Part shown: positions 1-5,235 of the stretch, one piece after another
Layout of the letters: the number at the start of each line of letters is the position of its first letter
How positions within the stretch are numbered: the stretch's first letter is position 1
Assembly: GCA_018263655.1 (NCBI GenBank)
Contig: JAANWY010000320.1
Coordinates: 1-9,912 of the forward strand
Direction: 5' to 3'
Length of the DNA stretch: 9,912 nt
DNA from: Anaerolineales bacterium
GTDB lineage: Bacteria; Chloroflexota; Anaerolineae; Epilineales; JAANWY01
Program-made: the position numbers and the translations under genes
The notes under the pieces: model-generated
Database searches by the model: none
The model's input: the letters and a program-made list of their open reading frames with translations, nothing else
What the model was told of the DNA's origin: nothing

Positions 1-118
1 GCAATTCTCATTATGGCTCAGATTTGCTCAGTGATGGGCGAAGGTCTCCTGACCGAGCCCTCTGCGCCTCGGTCAGGAGACCTTCGGCGAACGATGAACG
101 GCTCAAAATGAGAATTGC
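1..118. repeat. Palindromic element with 12-bp terminal inverted repeats
   Basis: GCAATTCTCATT at 1-12 is perfectly complementary to AATGAGAATTGC at 107-118, and a 19-bp perfect hairpin (39-57 with 68-86) lies between them. The small size, matching ends and lack of coding content fit a MITE-like element. The left end coincides with the window edge, so the true boundary and any target-site duplication cannot be judged. The DNA just inside the ends is only partly symmetrical. It may also act as a transcription barrier upstream of the next gene, but no T-run follows the stem. Confidence 0.6.
29..94. repeat. 66-bp hairpin repeat, copy A
   Basis: The unit runs from CAGTGATGGGCG to CGGCGAACGA. It has a perfect 19-bp stem (39-57 / 68-86) around a 10-base loop. 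A second 66-bp copy is at 2330-2395. The two copies agree in the outer flanks and the 16-bp arms. The 16 bases between the arms (55-70) match the other copy only as the reverse complement, with one mismatch. This is a dispersed hairpin repeat with an inverted interior. Confidence 0.85.
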
Positions 119-128
119 TGGACGCATA

Positions 129-194
129 AGGTGACCGGCACTTGCGAAATCGGCCAAAAACCGAGCACGCCAAGGTCAGAAGCGCCGGTCACCT
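129..194. repeat. 11-bp inverted repeat upstream of the deacetylase gene
   Basis: AGGTGACCGGC at 129-139 is perfectly complementary to GCCGGTCACCT at 184-194, with a 44-base spacer. It lies in the leader before the chosen start of the deacetylase gene at 236. It could be a repeat remnant or a leader structure. A GTG in the left arm (131) opens the longest possible reading frame, but the 35 extra residues resemble nothing in the deacetylase family. Confidence 0.55.
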
Positions 195-235
195 GGACGC
201 TCACCAAAGCGAGAGATGACACTGTGACCAGGAAA

Positions 236-1096
236 ATGACGATAACAGAACAACGCACCCTGCTGGCTCTCTTCGCTCACCCGGACGACGAGGCTTTCGG
301 CGCCGGCGGCACGCTGGCCCGCTACGCGGCCAAAGGTGTGCGGGTGGCTCTGATCTGTGCCACCCGCGGCGAGGTGGGCGGGATTGCCGATCCCAGACTG
401 GCGACACCCGAAACCCTGGCCCAGGTGCGCGAGGCCGAGTTGCACTGTGCGGCTGAGGCTCTCGGCATCTCCGAGGTGACCTTCCTGGGCTATCGCGACT
501 CCGGCATGGCCGGCACGTCCGAAAACGAGGACCCCCGCGCCTTCGTCAACGTCGCCGCCGAGGAGGTGGTGGCTCAGTTGGTGGGCATCATCCGCCGGCT
601 GCGACCCCAGGTCGTCGTCACCTTCGAGCCCAACGGCGGGTACGGCCACCCGGATCACATCGCCATCCACCGCCACACCGTGGCCGCCTTCCACGCTGCC
701 GTCGACCCGACCCGCTACCCGGACCAGGGAGCCGCCTGGCAGCCGGCGCGCCTGTTCTACACTGCCATCCCGCGCTCCTTCTTCTTGGAGATGCGCGACC
801 GGCTGGACGCCATGGGCGCGGATACGAGCGAGTTTGCCCGTTTCGAGGAGAGCGGGGCCGGCTGGCCCGACGAGAAGATTCACGTCACCCTGGATGTGGC
901 CGGCGCCATCGAAGCCAAGTGGGCGGCGCTGCAATGCCACCGCACGCAATTTGGACCGGACAACCTGTTCCGCCGGCTGCCGGAAGATGCGCTGAAGGAG
1001 ATGATGAGTCGCGAGCACTTCGCCCTGGCCTGGCCGGAGCCCTCGCCCGGCCTGCAGTTGCAGGACCTGTTCGTGGGGTTGGGCGAAACTGAGTGA
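236..1096 (+). CDS. PIG-L/LmbE-family zinc-dependent deacetylase
   Basis: The predicted protein has 286 residues and belongs to the PIG-L family. These are cytoplasmic zinc enzymes that remove N-acetyl groups from sugar conjugates, such as MshB of mycothiol and BshB of bacillithiol biosynthesis. The metal and catalytic motif AHPDDE is at residues 14-19, with His15 and Asp18 as likely zinc ligands and Asp17 as likely base. The second motif HPDH at 138-141 supplies the third ligand, probably His141. The first segment is the expected hydrophobic strand followed by GAGGTLARYAAKG. The length fits the MshB-like size class. I chose ATG 236 because the conserved strand begins right after it. AGGA at 230-233 is a poor, very close ribosome site, and GTG 224 is an alternative. 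The substrate is unknown, and neighbouring genes do not suggest a thiol pathway. Confidence 0.88.
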   Translation: MTITEQRTLLALFAHPDDEAFGAGGTLARYAAKGVRVALICATRGEVGGIADPRLATPETLAQVREAELHCAAEALGISEVTFLGYRDSGMAGTSENEDPRAFVNVAAEEVVAQLVGIIRRLRPQVVVTFEPNGGYGHPDHIAIHRHTVAAFHAAVDPTRYPDQGAAWQPARLFYTAIPRSFFLEMRDRLDAMGADTSEFARFEESGAGWPDEKIHVTLDVAGAIEAKWAALQCHRTQFGPDNLFRRLPEDALKEMMSREHFALAWPEPSPGLQLQDLFVGLGETE

Positions 1097-1099
1097 AGC

Positions 1100-1132
1100 G
1101 GGGGGAAGGAAAAAGGGGAAAAGGGAAAAAGG
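1100..1132 (+). repeat. Homopurine tract in the 1097-1229 gap
   Basis: An uninterrupted 33-base run of G and A follows the deacetylase stop codon and continues after one C for eight more purines. It is low-complexity, with G-runs separated by A-runs. A small hairpin GGCCCG / CGGGCC (1173-1178 / 1182-1187) follows. No terminator with a T-run is visible. I see no gene in this gap. Confidence 0.6.
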
Positions 1133-1229
1133 CGAGAAGAGTAACCTGAAACGGGTGTTGAGAGGCAAACACGGCCCGGGACGGGCCTGCGAGCGAACTC
1201 TCGTGGTTTACCGAACTGGAGAATATCGA

Positions 1230-1748
1230 ATGAGACGACAGTACACTTTTGAGAACGAGCACTGGGTGTTCTTCGGCTACAGGACCGACTGGGAGCCGGG
1301 GCGGTGCGATCGCTGTTATCAGCGGCTGTACGCCACACTCAAGCCGCCGCCGGAGGCTATCAATTGCTGGAAGCTGGAAATCTTCTTCTCCAACTGCACC
1401 GACCTGGAAGCGGTCAAGCAGTACTTCCTGGACGCGGGGCGCAAAGACTCGACCCTGCACGGCAAGTGGCTCAAGCAAGAGATGGAGATCCCTCCCGACA
1501 AGCTGACCAGCATGCCGGCCGCCGGCCATCCCGACCCGGACGTGAAGAGAGAAGGCGCGATCCTGATCTACACCACCAGCATTGCCGAGCGGGACGCCCG
1601 CCGGGCCAAGATACTGGCCGATCTGAAGGCACGCGGGCTGTACAAGAAGGACGCCATCTCCTCGCGCCGGGGCTGCGTCAACCTCGACGAGATCATCGGG
1701 CCGTGGACCGAGTGGTATGACCTGGAGCAGGACTACACGGAACAGTGA
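1230..1748 (+). CDS. Unrecognised 172-residue soluble protein
   Basis: I do not recognise this family. ATG 1230 is chosen because GGAG at 1218-1221 stands eight bases upstream. Extending to 1155 adds 25 residues translated from the non-coding-looking leader. The protein is hydrophilic, has no signal peptide or membrane segment, and is rich in aromatic residues (WVFFGYRTDWEPG near residue 12 and WTEWYDLEQDY near the C-terminus). It has scattered cysteines (CDRC near residue 26, and single ones in NCW, SNC and GCV) but not in a standard zinc or heme pattern. A segment near residue 115, EGAILIYTTSIAERDARR, reads like a beta-strand followed by a helix. Codon use is high-GC like its neighbours, and the product looks compositionally ordinary, which supports a real gene. 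It follows the deacetylase by 133 bases, so co-transcription is possible but unproven. Confidence 0.75.
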   Translation: MRRQYTFENEHWVFFGYRTDWEPGRCDRCYQRLYATLKPPPEAINCWKLEIFFSNCTDLEAVKQYFLDAGRKDSTLHGKWLKQEMEIPPDKLTSMPAAGHPDPDVKREGAILIYTTSIAERDARRAKILADLKARGLYKKDAISSRRGCVNLDEIIGPWTEWYDLEQDYTEQ

Positions 1749-1868
1749 GACGAGCAATGAATTGCTGCGAAAGGAGAAAGGCCATGAGCTAGCTAAGGAT
1801 CCTCGCACCGCCATGGGACGGATAACGCAGTAGTTGAAACAACCGAGAGTACACATTCAAGCAGAGAC

Positions 1869-1875
1869 AAGGAGG
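1869..1875 (+). promoter_or_regulatory. Strong ribosome binding site of the DoxX-like gene
   Basis: AAGGAGG stands seven bases before ATG 1883, a textbook Shine-Dalgarno arrangement that fixes the start. The rest of the 1749-1882 gap holds no convincing promoter. A second SD-like AAGGAG at 1771-1776 precedes an ATG (1784) that meets TAG after one codon, so it has no gene. Confidence 0.85.
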
Positions 1876-1882
1876 AATTCCA

Positions 1883-2272
1883 ATGGAAATCGCATTTCTC
1901 ATCGGACGAATTATCCTGGGTATCTACTACCTGTTCAACGCCAGCAACCACTTCATGCAACTGGAGATGATGAGCGGCTACAGCGAGTCCAAAGGCGTGC
2001 CGGCCCCCAAAGTGGCCGTGGCCGGCAGTGGGCTGTTGCTGCTGCTGGTCGGCCTGAGCATCCTCACCGGCTATCAGCCGGTCATCGGCGTGATCCTGCT
2101 CGTCATCTTCTTCCTGCCGGTCACGTTCCTCATGCACAACTTCTGGACCATGGAGGACGAGCAGGCGAAGATGACGGAGATGGTCCAGTTCATGAAGAAC
2201 ATGGGGCTGATGTCCTCCGCTCTGATGTTCCTGGCCATCCCCCAGCCCTGGCCCTTCAGTCTGGGCGGTTGA
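1883..2272 (+). CDS. DoxX-like integral membrane protein
   Basis: The protein has 129 residues and four predicted membrane segments, at about 3-20, 45-62, 66-88 and 107-123. This is the size and layout of the DoxX/DoxD-like family. The first helix contains GRIILGIYYLFNASNHF, matching the R-x2-LG-x2-F/Y pattern at the start of DoxX proteins. A polar loop carrying MHNFW at about 89-93 is also typical. Family members are linked to quinone-related or sulfur and redox membrane processes, but most, including this one, have no established reaction. The strong ribosome site sets the start. The next recognisable gene is a cytochrome c remnant, so this may once have been a redox cluster (inference). 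No terminator is visible after the stop. Confidence 0.82.
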   Translation: MEIAFLIGRIILGIYYLFNASNHFMQLEMMSGYSESKGVPAPKVAVAGSGLLLLLVGLSILTGYQPVIGVILLVIFFLPVTFLMHNFWTMEDEQAKMTEMVQFMKNMGLMSSALMFLAIPQPWPFSLGG

Positions 2273-2329
2273 CGATTAGTTCTTGATCCAACAACCTAAT
2301 CACACATTCGAGCTTTCTCGGAAAGTCTC

Positions 2330-2395
2330 CAGTGATGGGCGAAGGTCTCCTGACCAAGGCGCAGAGGGCTCGGTCAGGAGACCTTCGGCGAACGA
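2330..2395. repeat. 66-bp hairpin repeat, copy B (interior inverted)
   Basis: This is the second copy of the unit at 29-94, with the same length and the same outer ends (CAGTGATGGGCG and CGGCGAACGA). The arms are CGAAGGTCTCCTGACC at 2340-2355 and the complement at 2372-2387. The interior 2356-2371 (AAGGCGCAGAGGGCTC) equals the reverse complement of the copy A interior at 15 of 16 positions. It overlaps the first codons of the cytochrome reading frame, which suggests that insertion or rearrangement placed it there. Confidence 0.88.
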
Positions 2396-3063
2396 GACCC
2401 TGGCAGCCGGCCTCCTCTGAGGCAGACTCCGCCGCCTCCGAAGCTGAGATCAGCCAAGCGTCGCCCGTAGCGGTTGAACCCGCCACCCGACAGTATGAGC
2501 CGGATCCAGCCCGTGGGCGTGAGATCTTCGCGTCACTGGGGTGTGCCGATTGCCATGGTCACCACGCTGAAGGTATGGGGGGCGAGCATGCAGAGGGGAA
2601 CATGACGGTGCCGACACTGGCGCAGACCCATCTGCCGCTGCAGCGCCTGATCGAGCAAGTTCGTCATCCCCATGAGAACATGAGATCGTACGGCGTCATC
2701 GACGTGAGCGATGCGGAACTGGCTGCGATCTACGCCTACCTGCAGGCTTTGCCGAGGCCGAGTCATCCCGTCCCGTCAGTTCTGAGCCAGGCGCCCTCGG
2801 TGCCCACTGGGACTGTCCGAGGTGCGGTGTATTATGCCGGCACCCGCACTCCGGCCCCTCATTTCGACATCTACATCCTCACTGCCGAGATCACCGACGG
2901 CGAGCCCCACTATGTCTACGACACCTGGTTCCAGCCGGCTGCCACCACGAATGCGGACGGCGTTTTCGAGATGCCGTTGATTCGGGAGGGTTACTACGTG
3001 CTGTTTGAGTCACGGAAGATACAAGAGATGACGACCGACAGCATATTCCGCCGAATTATCTGA
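2335..3063 (+). pseudogene. c-type cytochrome gene, 5' end replaced by repeat, 3' end abnormal
   Basis: The frame encodes 242 residues from ATG 2335, but residues 1-21 are translated from the hairpin repeat. The remaining part has an Ala/Ser/Glu-rich linker (about 26-58) and a monoheme cytochrome c domain with GREIF followed by CADCH (70-74) for covalent heme attachment. Met116 in HENMRSYGV is the likely distal heme ligand, and AELAAIYAYLQAL is the usual C-terminal helix. A second domain at about 150-225 (GTVRGAVYYAG, NADGVFEMPLIREGYYVLF) resembles a carboxypeptidase-regulatory or transthyretin-like beta-sandwich. Such a cytochrome must be exported for heme attachment, yet no signal peptide or lipobox exists and no ribosome site precedes the ATG. 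The tail from about residue 227 overlaps the Rrf2 remnant in another frame. I read it as a truncated gene. A functional gene with an undetected upstream start is less likely. Confidence 0.72.
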
Positions 3064-3338
3064 ATCAACTGCTCATCACCCTGCGCATAGCCGGCCTCGT
3101 CCGGAGCGTGCGCGGGGCTGGCGGGGGACATTTCCTGGCCAGGCCTCCTGATCAGATCACCGCTCTCGAGGCCGTCGTGGCCCTGGAAGGCTCCACAGCG
3201 CCTATCGACTGTATCGAGGACGAGACACAGGAAGCTTGCCGGCTGGATGACGTGTGTGACCTGCGCCATCTCTGGGTGGAGGTGAAAGAGGCAACGGATC
3301 ATATCCTGGAGTCCAGGACCCTCGCCGACTTATGCTAA
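3036..3338 (+). pseudogene. Rrf2/IscR-family regulator, 5'-truncated remnant
   Basis: Reading from 3036 gives about 100 residues ending at TAA 3336-3338. The sequence RQHIPPNYLNQLL is the recognition-helix part of the Rrf2 winged helix. It is followed by RIAGLVRSVRGAGGGHFLAR (the wing) and PPDQITALEAVVALEG, all in family order. Three cysteines in the region IDC-x8-C-x5-C match the [2Fe-2S]-binding loop of IscR-like proteins. The end, ESRTLADLC, also fits. Family members have about 140-160 residues. Here the first 35-40 residues of the DNA-binding domain are missing, because the frame meets TGA at 3006 and has no start or ribosome site. The other frame reads RKIQEMTT just upstream, which could be the missing 'xxIxEI' helix displaced by a frameshift near 3033. 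So the lesion is either a frameshift plus truncation or a deletion junction with the cytochrome gene. Confidence 0.74.
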
Positions 3339-3426
3339 AGATCGGCGCACCCGGCAAGCCCTGAATCGCTCGCTCACTTCGGCCAGGCTCAGTACAAGCT
3401 TTGTAACCGTTCAGGAGGTATCACGA

Positions 3427-3582
3427 CTATAGAGGTTCAGATAATGTTTTTGACTCTGCTTACCCGGATGTCATTGCGAGGAGGCACGACGAAGCAATCT
3501 CCCCCAAGCAAGTGGGAGATTGCTTCGCACAAAACGCTCGCAATGACACGCTGAGTCAAAATCTTTTTCTGAAAGTCTATAG
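3427..3582. repeat. Composite palindrome with 30-bp imperfect ends
   Basis: The 30 bases at 3427-3456 (beginning CTATAGA, ending TTTTGACTC) match the reverse complement of 3553-3582 at 25 of 30 positions. Inside lies a second inverted-repeat element (3469-3548). The nesting suggests one element inserted into another, or a single complex palindromic repeat. It is non-coding and belongs to the gene-free stretch 3339-3809. The part before it (3339-3426) shows nothing I can identify. Confidence 0.72.
3469..3548. repeat. MITE-like element with TGTCATTGCGAG ends
   Basis: TGTCATTGCGAG (3469-3480) pairs perfectly with CTCGCAATGACA (3537-3548). An inner stem CGAAGCAATCTCCC (3490-3503) pairs with its complement at 3514-3527 around a 10-base loop. 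Short elements with ends of this GTCATTGCGAG type recur in many unrelated bacterial genomes as dispersed intergenic repeats; that statement is from general familiarity and was not searched here. No transposase is encoded. Confidence 0.8.
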
Positions 3583-3618
3583 CATCCCGAGTAGCGCGAA
3601 ACGACGTTGAGCGCGTAT

Positions 3619-3667
3619 CGAGGGGTGCGGGTTTGCGATGGTTCTTCGCACAAGCCGCACCCCCTTC
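3619..3667. repeat. GC-rich hairpin in the gene-free stretch
   Basis: GGGGTGCGG at 3622-3630 pairs with CCGCACCCC at 3655-3663. An inner TGCGA (3634-3638) pairs with TCGCA (3646-3650), giving a long interrupted stem. The outer bases ATCGA and TCGAT extend the symmetry. It forms the left half of a palindrome-rich field that continues to about 3771. It does not fit an intrinsic terminator for the permease gene, because no T-run follows on either strand. Confidence 0.6.
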
Positions 3668-3722
3668 GATGAACTCAGGACGTCGCTTCGATACGACCTC
3701 GGCTTCGCCTCGGTCTACTCAG

Positions 3723-3770
3723 GCGGCGTCCTGAGCGGCGTCCTGAGCCTGTCGAAGGGCCTGTCGAAGG
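3723..3770. repeat. Two adjacent 12-bp tandem duplications
   Basis: GCGGCGTCCTGA occurs twice in direct succession (3723-3734, 3735-3746). GCCTGTCGAAGG follows immediately, also twice (3747-3758, 3759-3770). A single copy of each joined together would read GCGGCGTCCTGAGCCTGTCG and on. That is the CTTCGACAGGCTCAGGAC-type dispersed repeat familiar from many genomes (recollection, not searched). Both halves of one repeat have therefore been duplicated separately. Confidence 0.85.
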
Positions 3771-3809
3771 GATGCTCCATGGGTTACCCCCTGAATGCTT
3801 AGTCGCCTC

Positions 3810-4772
3810 CTACTCTTCCTCGACGTTTCTCATCACGAAGAAAACGTAGAGGACAAGGAACACAATTAGAATGAGCAGCAAGATCATCGCATTGGCTGCC
3901 CCCTTGCCAAAGTTGAACGACTTGAAGCTGAACTGATACGTGAGCACCGGAAGCACGTTGGTGCCGAAGCCGCCGCCGGTCAGCAAAAAGATGTCGTCGA
4001 ACTTGTTGAACGTCCAGATTAGGCGCAGCAGAAACACGGCGCCCAGCACGTAGCGCAGTTCGGGGATCGTCACGTACCGGAACTTGTGCCAGTTATTGGC
4101 GCCGTCCACATCGGCCGCTTCGTACAGGGTCTTGTCCACGGCCTGCAAACGAGCCAATATCATCAGCATGGCGAAGGGGAAGTAGCGCCACGCTTCGAAC
4201 ACGATCACCAGCAACAGCGCTAGGCCGCGTGTTGCCAGGTACGCTTTGGGTAGATCAATGACGCCCAGGCCCATCAAGACATCGTTGAGGACGCCCGATG
4301 GACGCGGGTCGAGGATCCAGCGCCAGACAAAGGCTATGCTGACGATCGGTGCGACGTATGGAAAGAGGAAAATGGCACGCGTCACGCCTCGCCCGCGGAA
4401 TGGCCGATTGAGCAGCAAGGCCGCGACCAGACCAACGGCCACTGTGAGGATTGTTGCGCTGAACGAGTACACGATGCTGGTGACGGCTGCCCCCCAGCTT
4501 CGCATGCCTTGGAACTTGAAGGCGAAGTCGTTGATGACATTGCGGTAGTTCTGCAGGCCAACGAAGGGGGCGCTGAAGACATTGTTCAAGTTGTTCAGCC
4601 CGACATCGCGAAAGCTGATCCAGATGCTGAAAACTGCCGGGAAGACCACCAGCCCGAATACGATGAGGGCGGTGGGAAGGATCAGCATCCAGGCCAGGCG
4701 AGCTTCACGAGCGTCGAGCGAGTTCCAGCGTCGTCTAAGCGACGATTGTGAGTCTCTAGTCAAGGCAGTCAT
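3810..4772 (-). CDS. Sugar ABC transporter permease, MalF/UgpA type
   Basis: The protein has 320 residues and is an inner-membrane channel subunit of a carbohydrate importer (binding-protein-dependent, MalFG class). A short basic N-terminus leads into a first membrane helix at about 27-53 (ILPTALIVFGLVVFPAVFSIW), with further helices at about 96-121, 132-153, 183-203, 240-258 and 292-314. The cytoplasmic EAA loop, which docks on the ATPase, starts with EAADVDGANNWHKFRYVTIP at residues 218-237 and has the expected EAA---G core. Length and layout fit the MalF-like partner of a pair. A ribosome site AAGAGGT ends four bases before the start. It lies 463 bases downstream of the binding-protein gene on the same strand. 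Beyond its stop lies only the repeat field: the MalG-type partner permease and the ATPase normally found in such loci are missing. It must use partners encoded elsewhere or be a stranded operon end. Confidence 0.92.
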   Translation of the reverse strand: MTALTRDSQSSLRRRWNSLDAREARLAWMLILPTALIVFGLVVFPAVFSIWISFRDVGLNNLNNVFSAPFVGLQNYRNVINDFAFKFQGMRSWGAAVTSIVYSFSATILTVAVGLVAALLLNRPFRGRGVTRAIFLFPYVAPIVSIAFVWRWILDPRPSGVLNDVLMGLGVIDLPKAYLATRGLALLLVIVFEAWRYFPFAMLMILARLQAVDKTLYEAADVDGANNWHKFRYVTIPELRYVLGAVFLLRLIWTFNKFDDIFLLTGGGFGTNVLPVLTYQFSFKSFNFGKGAANAMILLLILIVFLVLYVFFVMRNVEEE

Positions 4773-4810
4773 GATACCTCTTTCGCTCTTTTGAGCTTGT
4801 CGTTCGGCGA

Positions 4811-5170
4811 GTTACCAGTGACTAGTGAACAGATCACTTATACGTAACAGGTCATGGCAAGATTCATCCGTGGATGGCGAGCAGATGGCCAGAAACGTCC
4901 CCACGGACAGAAGGAAACACGGATGGTAGCGTTCAGCTACCCTTGCGAAGGTTAGGAAGAGCCTTGGCAAGAGACCAATTTTCGACTGGCGAGGGGCACC
5001 TCGACCCGAAAGCGATTGGCAAACCTTCGCAAGGGTCCCCACTACCTGAACAGTTACCACGGATGTTTAACTTTTTTGTTTTTGTCCGTGTTTCTTTCCG
5101 TCCGTGGGGGGCTGGTGATCGCCCCTCAGCTTGGGGTGTATTACGTATAAGATCACTGATAACGGGTTAC
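4811..5170. repeat. Large nested inverted-repeat region between binding protein and permease
   Basis: Several matched arms are nested about one centre. CTTATACGTAA (4837-4847) pairs with 5141-5151. A 25-bp arm at 4899-4923 pairs with 5085-5109 at 23 of 25 positions. ACCCTTGCGAAGGTT (4939-4953) pairs perfectly with 5022-5036. The outermost GTTACCAGTGA (4811-4821) partly matches the complement of 5153-5170. CATCCGTGG (4865-4873) offers competing partners at 4918-4925 and 5057-5065. No protein-like reading frame occupies it. It is probably a MITE-like element, or nested ones, inserted in the operon. It occupies most of the 463-base gap. Confidence 0.68.
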
Positions 5171-5186
5171 TGACCAAGTGAGGGCG

Positions 5187-5223
5187 GAGGTGGGAACGCA
5201 CTACGTGCCGGCGTTCCCACCTC
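5187..5223 (-). promoter_or_regulatory. Intercistronic hairpin downstream of the binding-protein gene
   Basis: GAGGTGGGAACGC (5187-5199) pairs perfectly with GCGTTCCCACCTC (5211-5223) around an 11-base loop. The stem lies 12 bases beyond the stop codon of the binding-protein gene. No T-run follows on the minus strand, so it is a poor intrinsic terminator. A strong stem here is better read as an mRNA 3'-end stabiliser or partial attenuator. That would keep the binding protein more abundant than the permease, as the palindromic repeats between malE and malF do in enteric bacteria. This role is inferred. Confidence 0.65.
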
Positions 5224-5235
5224 ACAACCATTGAG

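Noticed and set aside
1757..1792. Tiny frame MNCCERRKAMS and SD-like sequence before ATG 1784
   Set aside because: It has only eleven codons and no ribosome site at the first ATG. The ATG after the SD-like sequence stops after one further codon.
176..1856. Long minus-strand frames opposite the deacetylase and the unrecognised gene
   Set aside because: They are antisense shadows with low-complexity Arg/Gly/Ala-rich translations and no ribosome sites, crossing intergenic repeats.
1786..1880. Cluster of GCTAGC, GGATCC, CCATGG and GAATTC resembling cloning sites
   Set aside because: Six-base palindromes occur by chance. The surrounding DNA and the natural ribosome site show no vector features.
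3108..3338. Complete small gene starting at GTG 3108
   Set aside because: The GTG is an internal valine of the Rrf2 wing sequence (LVRSVRGAGGG). Homology continues upstream in the same frame, so it is not a true start.
3427..3770. Possible CRISPR array or small RNA gene in the repeat field
   Set aside because: Repeats are adjacent or inverted with no regular spacers, no cas genes are present, and no promoter or terminator defines an RNA gene.
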